Positions 1 to 7,481 of a stretch of 64,000 bases of DNA are shown here, piece by piece (position 1 is the stretch's first letter; every line of letters begins with the position of its first letter). Origin of the DNA: Flavobacteriales bacterium (GTDB lineage: Bacteria > Bacteroidota > Bacteroidia > Flavobacteriales_F > PHOS-HE28); the NCBI GenBank assembly GCA_016716605.1, contig JADJWA010000002.1, forward strand, positions 310,001-374,000. Reading direction: 5' to 3'. The notes beneath the pieces are model-generated. The model was not told the origin of the DNA. It worked only from the letters and a program-made list of their open reading frames with translations, and did no database searches. The position numbers and the translations under genes are program-made.

Positions 1-658
1 GGCTGAACTCCTGCGGCATCGCATTGCCCACCACGCTGATCACGCCCACCCCGCCCATGGCGATGATGGGAAGCGTGAGCGCATCATCGCCGCTGATGAG
101 CATGAAATCCTTGGGCTTGTGCTTGAGGATGCGGCCCATCTGGTCGAGGTTGGCGCTGGCCTCCTTGATGGCGATGATGTTGGCGAAGCCCTTGGCGAGC
201 CTGATGGTGGTCTCGGCGGTGATGTTGCTGCCGGTGCGGCCGGGCACGTTGTAGAGGATGATCGGCCGCAGCGCCACTTGCGCGATGGCCTTGTAGTGCT
301 GGTAGATGCCCTCCTGCGTGGGCTTGTTGTAGTACGGGCTTACGCTGAGGATGGCATCCACGCCATCCATCTCGAAGGCTCCCAGCGCCTCCACGACCTC
401 AGCGGTGTTGTTGCCGCCCACGCCCAGCACGACGGGCACGCGGTTGCGCACGAAGCCGATGGTCTCGGCGAGCAGCTGCTTCTTCTCGGCCTTGGTGAGC
501 GCGACGCTCTCTCCCGTGGTGCCCATGGATACCACGTAGTCCACGCCCCCGGCGATCTGGTGCTCAATGAGCTTCTCCAGCCCGGCGTAATCGATCTGCC
601 CGTTGTCGCGGAAGGGCGTCACCATCGCGACGCCCAGGCCCTTGAATCGTTCGTCCAT
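1..658 (-). CDS. dapA: 4-hydroxy-tetrahydrodipicolinate synthase, 3' end outside window
   Basis: Condenses pyruvate with aspartate semialdehyde in the diaminopimelate/lysine pathway, in the cytoplasm. The visible 219 codons begin MDERFKGLGVAMVTPF and form the N-terminal part of a class I aldolase TIM barrel. The pyruvate-binding GTTGE is at residues 46-50, the catalytic Tyr at 136 in YNVPGRTG, and the Schiff-base Lys at 165 in IIAIKEAS. The family is about 290 residues long, so roughly 70 C-terminal residues lie beyond the left edge. It is the last visible gene of a leftward operon, 23 bp after the DUF6913 gene, with no promoter of its own in that gap. Family assignment is secure. DapA versus a related NAL/KDPG-type lyase is inferred from overall similarity. 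Confidence 0.93.
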   Translation of the reverse strand, partial: MDERFKGLGVAMVTPFRDNGQIDYAGLEKLIEHQIAGGVDYVVSMGTTGESVALTKAEKKQLLAETIGFVRNRVPVVLGVGGNNTAEVVEALGAFEMDGVDAILSVSPYYNKPTQEGIYQHYKAIAQVALRPIILYNVPGRTGSNITAETTIRLAKGFANIIAIKEASANLDQMGRILKHKPKDFMLISGDDALTLPIIAMGGVGVISVVGNAMPQEFS

Positions 659-681
659 GTTCAGTTCGCCGATCGGCGCAT

Positions 682-1251
682 TCAGTTCAGTGAGGGCTCC
701 GGCTTGCTGTTCACCATGAGCAGGTAATGATGCACTTGCTGGATGAGCTGCGGCAGGCTGCGCGAGCCGGCCATGTCGATCATCATATCGAGGATTTTCT
801 TATTGCTCTCGCTCCAACGGCCCACTTTGAAGCGCGCCCGGCTCTTGGCCAGGATGTATTGGACGGGCAGGCGGTCCTCCAAGGTGAGGTCGATGATGAT
901 CTCGTACTCCTCGGCCATGAAGTTCTGCACGGTGTTGCCCTGCGGGATGCGGTACCAGTTGAGGTCCTTCTGGCAGATGGCCTCGAAGTTGAGCTTGCTG
1001 TGCAGGTAATGCGGCATCACCTTCTGGTCGGAGTAGCCGAGCGCCATGATGTTGCTGAGCCCGAGTTCTTCCTTCAGGCGCTTCACATAGTTGCGCACGT
1101 GGTTGTGCGCGGCCTCGTCCTCCACCACGTACACGATGGCCACCTTCCGTGCCAGGGCTATGCTCCGTGCGATCGGCTTGCGGTCCTGCGGCAGGTCGCG
1201 CAGCAATCTGCGGATGCCCATCCATTCCTTAATGCGGTCGAGCAGCTTCAT
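682..1251 (-). CDS. DUF6913-like conserved Bacteroidota protein
   Basis: A 189-residue cytoplasmic protein with no signal peptide or membrane segment. It has a basic N-terminal helix (residues about 1-30) followed by an alternating strand/helix pattern including VAIVYVVEDEA and EIIIDLTLED. It resembles a small Bacteroidota-restricted family that I recall as DUF6913, whose function is unknown to me. Its ATG overlaps the ligA stop codon by 4 bp (ATGA), and dapA follows 23 bp downstream, so it is probably translated from the same mRNA as both. The conserved company of ligA and dapA does not identify a role. The CDS call is firm; the family name is from memory. Confidence 0.85.
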   Translation of the reverse strand: MKLLDRIKEWMGIRRLLRDLPQDRKPIARSIALARKVAIVYVVEDEAAHNHVRNYVKRLKEELGLSNIMALGYSDQKVMPHYLHSKLNFEAICQKDLNWYRIPQGNTVQNFMAEEYEIIIDLTLEDRLPVQYILAKSRARFKVGRWSESNKKILDMMIDMAGSRSLPQLIQQVHHYLLMVNSKPEPSLN

Positions 1252-3266
1252 CCTTCGATCATCCGCGTGAGTTCGTCTTCATCGATCACCGGCACCTTCA
1301 ATTCATCCGCCTTCGCGCGCTTGGCCGGCCCCATGCCCTCGCCGGCCACCACGTAGCTGGTCTTGCTGCTGATGGAACCGGACACCTTGCCCCCGTTGCG
1401 CTCGATGGCCTCCTTGATGCCATCGCGGCTGAAGTTGCGGAAAACGCCCGACACCACGATGGAGAGCCCTTTCAGCTTGTCGCTCGCCGGGCCTTCCGTG
1501 GCGTCCTGTTCCATGCGCACCCCATGCCGGGCGAGCCTTTCCACGATGCGCTGATTCCCCGGAACCGCGAAGAAATCGATGATGCTCTCAGCGATCACCT
1601 CCCCGACCTCCTCGATGCCCAGGAGCTCGTCCTTGCCCATCGCCTTCAGCCGTTCCATGCTTGTGGCGCCGCGCGCGATCTTCTTCGCAACGGTCTCGCC
1701 CACATGCCTGATCCCGAGCGCGAAGAGCACGCGTTCGAAGGGGACCTGCTTGCTCTTCTCCAGGCCCGCGATCACTTTCTCCGCGCTCTTCTCCTTCCAG
1801 CCCTTGCCCAACGCCAGGATCCGATCAGCTGTGAGTTCATACAGGTCGGCGACGTTCGCGATGAGTCCTGCCCCATGGAATTCCTGCACGGTTTCCGCAC
1901 CAAGGCCGTCGATGTCCATGGCGCGCCGCGACACGAAGTGCTCGATGCGGCGGGTGATCTGCGGCGGGCAGCCATGCTCATTGGGGCAATAGTGCTGCGC
2001 TTCGCCATCAAGGCGGATGAGGGCAGTGCCGCATTCCGGGCATTCGTGCGGGAAGCCCACGCGCTGCGCGCCAGCCTCGCGCCTCGCCAGTTCCACCCCC
2101 ACCACTTGCGGGATGATCTCGCCGGCCTTCTCGACGCGCACCTCGTCGCCTTGGTGCAAGTCGAGCCGCTCGAGCTGGTCGGCGTTGAAGAGCGATGCGC
2201 GCTTGACCGTGGTGCCCGCGAGCTGCACGGGCTCCAGTTCAGCCACCGGTGTCACCGCCCCTGTTCGGCCCACCTGGAAGGTGACGCCGAGCAGCTTCGT
2301 GACGGCCTGTTCGGGCGCGTACTTGTACGCCATGGCCCAACGCGGGCTCTTGGCGGTGAGGCCCAACTCATCCTGCACGTCGAGGTCGTCCACCTTCACG
2401 ACCACGCCATCGATGATCATCTCCAGCTCGTTGCGGTGCTGGCCCCAATGATCGATGAAGGCCATGATGCCCGCCGCATCGGTCGCGCGCCCGATGAATC
2501 GCCGCTTCGGATCGGGTGTCTTGAAGCCCCATTCCTGCGCGCGCATCAGGTTGTCGAAGTGGCTGCGCGTCGGGAGCGCATCGCCTTGCAGGCTGTAGAT
2601 GAAGCTATCGAGGCCGCGCTTGGCCACCTCTTTCGGATCCTGCTGCTTGAGCGTGCCGGCTGCGGTGTTGCGCGGATTGGCATACAGCTCCTCCCCTTCC
2701 TGTTCACGCAGCGCGTTCAGCTTATCGAATTGGTGCTTGGTGAAGATCACTTCGCCGCGCGCCTCGAGCTCATCGGGCCAATCCTCGCCCTGCAAGCGCA
2801 AGGGGATGCTGCGGATGGTGCGCACGTTGGGGGTGATGTCCTCCCCCTTCTCACCATCGCCGCGCGTAACGCCGCGCACGAGCTCGCCGTTCGTGTAGCT
2901 GAGGCTGATGGCGACGCCATCGTACTTCAGCTCCATGCTGAAGCGCGTAGGTCCAATGGCCTTCTCCACGCGGGCCACGAACTCCTCGACTTCCTCGCGC
3001 GAGTAGGTGTTGCCGAGCGAGAGCATGGGATAGCGATGCGGCACCGTGGGGAAGCCCTTGGTAATGCCGCCGCCCACGCGCTGGGTGGGACTGTTGGGCG
3101 ATGCGAGGTCGGGGAACCCGGACTCCAGCGCCTCCAGCTCCTTGAGCTTGCGATCGAACTCGAGGTCGCTGATGACCGGTGCGGCGAGCACGTAGTAAAG
3201 GTGGTTGTGCCGCTCGAGCTCGGTGCTCAATTCGGCGATGCGTCGTTCAGCGCTTGCTCGGTCCAT
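1248..3266 (-). CDS. ligA: NAD-dependent DNA ligase LigA
   Basis: Seals nicks in duplex DNA using NAD+, joining Okazaki fragments and repair gaps. At 672 residues it is full length. The order is domain Ia, the adenylation domain with the active-site Lys114 in KYDG, an OB fold, a zinc finger around residues 410-435 (CPECG then CPNEHGCP), helix-hairpin-helix repeats (ALGIRHVGE, GIEEVGEV) and a C-terminal BRCT domain (residues about 595-672, KLKGLSIVVSGVF). The second zinc half-site has three residues (EHG) between CPN and CP, a small departure from the usual spacing. The start overlaps the upstream gene by 20 bp and the stop overlaps the DUF6913 start by 4 bp, which indicates translational coupling. 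Confidence 0.97.
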   Translation of the reverse strand: MDRASAERRIAELSTELERHNHLYYVLAAPVISDLEFDRKLKELEALESGFPDLASPNSPTQRVGGGITKGFPTVPHRYPMLSLGNTYSREEVEEFVARVEKAIGPTRFSMELKYDGVAISLSYTNGELVRGVTRGDGEKGEDITPNVRTIRSIPLRLQGEDWPDELEARGEVIFTKHQFDKLNALREQEGEELYANPRNTAAGTLKQQDPKEVAKRGLDSFIYSLQGDALPTRSHFDNLMRAQEWGFKTPDPKRRFIGRATDAAGIMAFIDHWGQHRNELEMIIDGVVVKVDDLDVQDELGLTAKSPRWAMAYKYAPEQAVTKLLGVTFQVGRTGAVTPVAELEPVQLAGTTVKRASLFNADQLERLDLHQGDEVRVEKAGEIIPQVVGVELARREAGAQRVGFPHECPECGTALIRLDGEAQHYCPNEHGCPPQITRRIEHFVSRRAMDIDGLGAETVQEFHGAGLIANVADLYELTADRILALGKGWKEKSAEKVIAGLEKSKQVPFERVLFALGIRHVGETVAKKIARGATSMERLKAMGKDELLGIEEVGEVIAESIIDFFAVPGNQRIVERLARHGVRMEQDATEGPASDKLKGLSIVVSGVFRNFSRDGIKEAIERNGGKVSGSISSKTSYVVAGEGMGPAKRAKADELKVPVIDEDELTRMIEG

Positions 3267-3894
3267 CGTCTTTCTCCTTTCCGTTGAAGATGCCCTTGAC
3301 CAGGACGCCCAAACGTAGGCCGACCTTGCCGTACCATGTCCAATCGCTCAATGTGACCGTTGCCGCTCGGTCGGCCGCGAGCACATGCCGGTAGCCCGCT
3401 CCCGCGCCGATGAACAACCAGCGGAAGATGCTGTAATCAGCGTGCAGCGTGGCCTCGATGGGCACGAGCTCATTCACGGCATAAGGCACAAGAAGGCCCT
3501 TCTCGTTGAGGTAGGATCGGCGATACGTCCCCAGGCCGATCGCAACCGGCACGCCCACCTGCCACCTGCGCGTATCGATCAGCAGCCGCTCATAGCTGAG
3601 CGCGACGAAATCGAAGTCGGTATGGTGCTCCCGGATGCCGACGCCTTCGACGGGCACGGCGGGCTGGATGTAATCGTCACCAAGGCCATAGAAGCCGATG
3701 GCCAGGATATCCCTGCCGCGCTGCGCACCGAGGCGCAAGCCATAGAATCGCACACGCTCCGCGTTCACCGTGGTGTTTCGGTAATCGAAGTTGAAGATCA
3801 CGCGGAAGGCGGCCTTGGTCCGCACCTTGGCCTCTTGCTGCGCGCACGCGCTGAGCACCACGAACAGCAGATGGATGAGCATCGCGGCCCTCAT
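3247..3894 (-). CDS. Probable outer-surface beta-barrel lipoprotein or secreted protein
   Basis: A 215-residue protein beginning MRAAMLIHLLFVVLSACAQQ. This is a signal peptide ending in a possible lipobox (LSAC). The rest is rich in alternating aromatic/hydrophobic strands (FYGLRLGAQ, VALSYERLL, FIGAGAGYRH, WYGKVGLRLG), as in small outer-membrane beta-barrel proteins. I do not recognise a named family. The ATG at 3894 overlaps the prmC stop (ATGA); a GTG nine bases further upstream is possible but less likely. It lies between prmC and ligA in the same operon, which does not suggest a shared pathway. Confidence 0.75.
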   Translation of the reverse strand: MRAAMLIHLLFVVLSACAQQEAKVRTKAAFRVIFNFDYRNTTVNAERVRFYGLRLGAQRGRDILAIGFYGLGDDYIQPAVPVEGVGIREHHTDFDFVALSYERLLIDTRRWQVGVPVAIGLGTYRRSYLNEKGLLVPYAVNELVPIEATLHADYSIFRWLFIGAGAGYRHVLAADRAATVTLSDWTWYGKVGLRLGVLVKGIFNGKEKDDGPSKR

Positions 3895-4754
3895 GCCAGG
3901 CACCGGATGAAGCGATGGTTGCCGCTCATGTCGCGCAGCAGGTCAACCTGCTTGAATCCGGCTTCGCGCAGCAGGGCAGCCGCTTCAGCAGCGTGCCTGT
4001 AATGGGCCTCGAACCACAGGCGGCCACCGGCTGGCAGAACCCGCAGGGCCGCTTTCCCGATGGCTCGGTAGAAGGCCAGTGCGTCACCCTCCGGAGCGAA
4101 CAAGGCTGTATAAGGCTCGCGCGCGCGCACGCGCGAGAGGAGGGAATCGGCTTCTTCAACCGGGATGTACGGCGGATTGCTGACCACAAGGTCAACCGAG
4201 GCGGGCAGTCCGAAGGCGCGGTGCAAGGCATCCGCTTGGCGCCACTCCACCTCCAGGCCCGTTGCGCGGCCATTGGCACGTGCGATCTGGAGCGCAGCCT
4301 CGTTGAGGTCGATGCCGAAGACCTTCGCCTTGGTGAACGCCTGCTTGAGCGCCAAAGCGATGCATCCGCTCCCGGTGCCGATATCCGCCACAGCAGCAGG
4401 CACGTAATCATCCTGCGTGATGAGCTCAACGAGCTCTTCCGTCTCAGGTCGCGGGATGAGCACATCCGGCGTCACCGCGATATCGAGTCCGTGGAAGCGG
4501 ACCTTGCCCAGGATGTGCTGCAGGGGCTCACCAGCGCGCAGTCGCTTGAGCGGCAGGTACACCTTCAGCAGGTCAGACTCGTGCAGCGATTCGAACTTGC
4601 GCAATTCGAGTTGAGCAGCATCCCAACCGAGCTTCTCATGGAACACGGCGCGCGCGATGGCCCTCACCTCACCCGCATCATAGAGCGGCGCGAGCTGCTC
4701 CCGGTACTGATCGAGCACGGAACCCACGCGGTTGCTGCTGCTGCGGACGCCCAT
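3891..4754 (-). CDS. prmC: Peptide chain release factor N5-glutamine methyltransferase
   Basis: Methylates the Gln of the GGQ motif in release factors RF1/RF2 using S-adenosylmethionine. The 287 residues comprise an N-terminal helical domain and a Rossmann methyltransferase domain. The SAM-binding DIGTGSG is at 124-130 and the diagnostic NPPY substrate motif at 193-196. It is the first gene of the leftward operon ending in dapA. A perfect -7 type octamer lies only 5 nt before its ATG, so the mRNA may start at or next to the start codon. It is divergent from ribD across 62 bp. Length and motifs fit the family well. Confidence 0.95.
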   Translation of the reverse strand: MGVRSSSNRVGSVLDQYREQLAPLYDAGEVRAIARAVFHEKLGWDAAQLELRKFESLHESDLLKVYLPLKRLRAGEPLQHILGKVRFHGLDIAVTPDVLIPRPETEELVELITQDDYVPAAVADIGTGSGCIALALKQAFTKAKVFGIDLNEAALQIARANGRATGLEVEWRQADALHRAFGLPASVDLVVSNPPYIPVEEADSLLSRVRAREPYTALFAPEGDALAFYRAIGKAALRVLPAGGRLWFEAHYRHAAEAAALLREAGFKQVDLLRDMSGNHRFIRCLA

Positions 4755-4759
4755 GGCGC

Positions 4760-4767
4760 CAAAAGTA
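4760..4767 (-). promoter_or_regulatory. -7 box for prmC operon, very short leader
   Basis: Reads TACTTTTG on the minus strand, a full match to the Bacteroidota TAnnTTTG element. Only 5 nt separate it from the prmC ATG. No clear -33 TTTG was seen at the expected distance. Confidence 0.55.
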
Positions 4768-4798
4768 GCGGGGCGGCAGGGCCACGGAACGGATCATC

Positions 4799-4806
4799 CA
4801 CCTTTG
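4799..4806 (+). promoter_or_regulatory. -7 box for ribD
   Basis: Reads CACCTTTG, one mismatch to TAnnTTTG, and ends 10 nt before the ribD ATG at 4817. It sits back to back with the prmC promoter in the 62-bp divergent spacer. Confidence 0.45.
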
Positions 4807-4816
4807 CGCCGCCTTG

Positions 4817-5887
4817 ATGGGAACGCACGAGCATTGGATGCGCCGCTGCCTGCAACTGGCGCGGCTGGGGGCGGGCAGTGCAGCGCCCAACCCGATGGTG
4901 GGCGCCGTGCTGGTGCATGAAGGCCGGGTGCTCGCTGAAGGATGGCACCGAACGCCGGGAACAGCGCACGCTGAACGGGCCTGCCTTGATTCAATCAACA
5001 GCATGGATGTGCCGGGCGACGCGGTGATGCATTTGAACCTCGAGCCTTGCGCGCACCAAGGCCGCACGCCGCCCTGCGCCGATCTGCTGATCGCCCGCGG
5101 AGTGAGGCGCGTGGTGATCGCGCATCGTGACCCATTCGCGGAAGTGAATGGGAAGGGCATCGCACGGTTGATCGCTGCCGGTACCGAGGTGACCGAGGGC
5201 GTCCTTGCCGATGAGGCCCGCTGGATGAACAGGCGCTTCATCACCTCCATCATCGAAGCGCGGCCATATGTCATCCTGAAGTGGGCGCAGAGCCGTGATG
5301 GCTTCATCGACCGTTCACCACGCATGCAGCGCGGCTCGCAGAGGATCTCATCGCCGGAAACCGATGCGCTGGTGCACCGATGGCGGAGCGAGGAGCAAGC
5401 GATCCTCGTAGGCAGCCGAACCGTGGTGAACGATGATCCCCGCCTCGACGTGCGGCATGTGGATGGCCGCCAGCCGTTGCGCGTGGTGCTCGACCGCTGC
5501 GGGGCCGCACCGTTGGGGTCGAATGTCTTCGAAGGCACGAACAGCACCTTGCTGTTCACCGCGAAGGAGCGTGCGGGCATCGCAGCGGAGCAGGTCGTTG
5601 TGCAGGATCACGAGGACCCGATCGACCGCATGCTCGGCGAGCTGCATGCGCGCGCCGTGCGTTCGGTGCTGATTGAAGGAGGCGCTGAGCTCCTTGGGCA
5701 CTTCATGCGCCGCGGGCTTTGGGACGAGGCGCGGGTGATCACGGGAGACATCGTGCTCGGGCATGGGACAGCCGCGCCGGAGCCGCCCGCAGCTGCTGTG
5801 CGATCGATCGAGCACGGCACCGACCGCATCGACCTCCTCATCAACAGGGACCGGCGCGCAGTGCCGGATGCAGCATGGCTTTGGTAG
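4817..5887 (+). CDS. ribD: Bifunctional riboflavin deaminase/reductase RibD
   Basis: Catalyses the deamination and side-chain reduction of the pyrimidine intermediate in riboflavin synthesis. The N-terminal zinc deaminase domain has HAE at 51-53 and the PCAHQGRTPPC motif (Cys78 and Cys87). The C-terminal half is the NADPH reductase (VILKWAQSRDG, ILVGSRT, VLIEGGAEL). At 356 residues it has the usual family length. The ATG at 4817 is preferred over the TTG three bases upstream. Its last 13 bases overlap the start of the EamA permease. No riboflavin (FMN) riboswitch can be fitted in the short upstream spacer, which suggests regulation differs from FMN-riboswitch species. Confidence 0.95.
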   Translation: MGTHEHWMRRCLQLARLGAGSAAPNPMVGAVLVHEGRVLAEGWHRTPGTAHAERACLDSINSMDVPGDAVMHLNLEPCAHQGRTPPCADLLIARGVRRVVIAHRDPFAEVNGKGIARLIAAGTEVTEGVLADEARWMNRRFITSIIEARPYVILKWAQSRDGFIDRSPRMQRGSQRISSPETDALVHRWRSEEQAILVGSRTVVNDDPRLDVRHVDGRQPLRVVLDRCGAAPLGSNVFEGTNSTLLFTAKERAGIAAEQVVVQDHEDPIDRMLGELHARAVRSVLIEGGAELLGHFMRRGLWDEARVITGDIVLGHGTAAPEPPAAAVRSIEHGTDRIDLLINRDRRAVPDAAWLW

Positions 5888-6723
5888 CGATCACCGCGCT
5901 CTGGATGGCGCTCTTGCTGATCTGCTTCAAGGTATTCGGCAAGCGCGAGGTGCCGCTGCTGCCCGCGATCGCGATCAACTACGCCACGGCTTGCGCTTGG
6001 GGCATCGCGGTGACCAGGCCGTGGCGCATAGAGATGCCAACCGCCCTCCTGATGCCCGCGCTCCTCCTCGGCGTGCTCTTCATCGCGCTCTTCTACCTCA
6101 CCGCGTTGAGCTCGCAGCGCGCCGGGGTGGCCGCAACCTCGGTGGCGAGCAAGATGAGCCTGGTGCTCACTGTGCTATTCGCCGTGCTGTTCCTGGGCGA
6201 GCGCCCCTCAACGATCGGGTGGATCGGGATCGGGCTCGCTCTGGTGGCCGTGCCGCTGGCCTCGTATGCGCGTGGCGCTCCCGGCGCACGGGGCGCATGG
6301 CTCATGCCGGCCTTGCTCTTCGTAGGCAATGCCGCGATCGACATCACCATCAACAAGGTCCAGCGCGATCTGCTCACCCCCATGACGGAGCCGTTGTTCC
6401 CGACACTGGTATTCGCGGTGGCCGGCGCGATCGGGTTCGGCGCCTTGGCCATGCGCGGCGAGCTGCGCACGGTGCTCCAGCCGAAGGCGCTCATCGGCGG
6501 GATCGTGCTGGGCAGCATGAACTACGCGAGCCTGTATTTCCTGGTGACCACGCTGGCGCGCAGCGGACTGGCCTCAAGCAGCGTATTCCCACTGCTCAAC
6601 ATCGGCGTGATCCTGATCAGCACGGTGATCGGCCTTGCGCTCTTCGGCGACCGCCTTCGCCGCGTGCAAGCAGGCGGGATCGCGCTCGCCGTGATCGCCA
6701 TGGGGCTGATCCTGCTCGCATGA
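5875..6723 (+). CDS. EamA/DMT-family membrane transporter
   Basis: A 282-residue inner-membrane protein with about ten hydrophobic segments, the layout of the drug/metabolite transporter superfamily (two five-helix EamA halves). The end of the first half carries GVAATSVASKMSLVLTVLFA followed by LGERP, and the second half ends SSVFPLLNIGVILIST then LFGDRL, the typical repeated pattern. The substrate is unknown. The ATG lies inside the ribD 3' end (13 bp overlap), so it is co-transcribed with ribD. Whether that link means transport of a flavin or precursor is only a guess. Confidence 0.85.
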   Translation: MALVAITALWMALLLICFKVFGKREVPLLPAIAINYATACAWGIAVTRPWRIEMPTALLMPALLLGVLFIALFYLTALSSQRAGVAATSVASKMSLVLTVLFAVLFLGERPSTIGWIGIGLALVAVPLASYARGAPGARGAWLMPALLFVGNAAIDITINKVQRDLLTPMTEPLFPTLVFAVAGAIGFGALAMRGELRTVLQPKALIGGIVLGSMNYASLYFLVTTLARSGLASSSVFPLLNIGVILISTVIGLALFGDRLRRVQAGGIALAVIAMGLILLA

Positions 6724-6729
6724 GCGCAG

Positions 6730-7137
6730 TCAATCGAAGAAAGGCCGCAGCGCCTCCAAGATCGCCTGCGGCGCCTGGCATGGCCGCTTGGTCGCGTTGT
6801 CAAGGAAGACCAAGGTGGTCTCCCCCTCCGTGAGCAGCGCGCCATCCGCATCGCGGAGCTCATAGCGGAACAGGATGCGCACTTGGGGCAAAGCGGCGAT
6901 CGTGGTGCGCACGATCACCTCATCATCGTAGCGCACGGGCCGGTGGTAACGGATGCTCAGGTCACGGACCGGCAGCAGCACGCCGCTTTCCTCGATCGCC
7001 TTGTATGGGAACCCGATGCTGCGCAAGGCCTCCACACGTCCCACTTCGAACAGCTCGGCATAGCGGCCATGATACATCTGTCCCATCTGATCGGTCTCGG
7101 CGTAGCGCACGCGCATACGAGTCTCGTGGCTGTACAT
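6730..7137 (-). CDS. YbgC-like hotdog acyl-CoA thioesterase
   Basis: A 135-residue single-domain hotdog protein of the 4-hydroxybenzoyl-CoA thioesterase/YbgC group. The N-terminal motif RYAETDQMGQMYHGRYAELF carries the conserved Asp and the following Tyr/His-containing turn; strands such as RILFRYEL and TTLVFLD complete the fold. It probably hydrolyses short acyl-CoA thioesters in the cytoplasm. It converges on the EamA gene with a 6-bp gap and no terminator. A second hotdog thioesterase lies at 36.7-37.1 kb; the two are related but clearly diverged. Confidence 0.88.
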   Translation of the reverse strand: MYSHETRMRVRYAETDQMGQMYHGRYAELFEVGRVEALRSIGFPYKAIEESGVLLPVRDLSIRYHRPVRYDDEVIVRTTIAALPQVRILFRYELRDADGALLTEGETTLVFLDNATKRPCQAPQAILEALRPFFD

Positions 7138-7141
7138 GCCG

Positions 7142-7149
7142 CAAGTTTA
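7142..7149 (-). promoter_or_regulatory. -7 box for hotdog thioesterase, very short leader
   Basis: Reads TAAACTTG on the minus strand, one mismatch to TAnnTTTG, with 4 nt to the ATG at 7137. Confidence 0.45.
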
Positions 7150-7356
7150 GCCGACCGCCATGCGATCCGCCGATGTTGCGCATGGCACGGGATGCGAACT
7201 ACCTTCACCACATGGCGGCGGACGTGATCGATGGAGTGCGCGATGCGGATGCGGTTCTTCTCAGCTTCGTGGCGCAGGCTTCCCGAGGTGGGACTATACG
7301 CGAAAGCGGATCACGCGACAAGGAGAAATTTCCATCGCCGCAACATGAAGCCCGCG

Positions 7357-7387
7357 TTTTTTTTTCACTTTCTTCGGTACATATTTG
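7357..7387 (+). promoter_or_regulatory. Candidate dnaA promoter
   Basis: A T9 tract (7357-7365) followed by CATATTTG (7380-7387), one mismatch to the -7 consensus. The T tract falls about where a -33 TTTG element belongs. The leader to the dnaA ATG would be about 90 nt, unusually long for this window. Confidence 0.45.
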
Positions 7388-7481
7388 CCCCCCTTAGCGC
7401 GATGCACTGACCATCACCGATCACCATCGCGAAGAAGCCCGTTTCGATTCCATCAACGCCTAAACATCCGACGACCCATCC

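Larger units (their letters stand above)
7138..7481. other. Intergenic region upstream of dnaA
   Basis: A 344-bp spacer between the divergent thioesterase and dnaA genes. It holds both promoters and a run of nine T residues at 7357-7365. I see no cluster of DnaA boxes (TTATCCACA-like), no AT-rich unwinding stretch and no convincing small ORF, so nothing supports a replication origin here. Confidence 0.6.

Noticed and set aside
119..727. 202-codon plus-strand frame over dapA
   Set aside because: Antisense shadow of dapA and the DUF6913 gene end.
1524..3287. 587-codon open frame on the plus strand opposite ligA
   Set aside because: Exact antisense shadow of ligA; long open antisense frames are expected in GC-rich genes. 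No recognisable domain.
4797..4816. FMN riboswitch before ribD
   Set aside because: The spacer to prmC is only 62 bp, far too short for the conserved RFN structure, and its motifs are absent.
7138..7481. Possible replication origin next to dnaA
   Set aside because: No cluster of DnaA boxes and no AT-rich unwinding region seen in the spacer or just after the gene.
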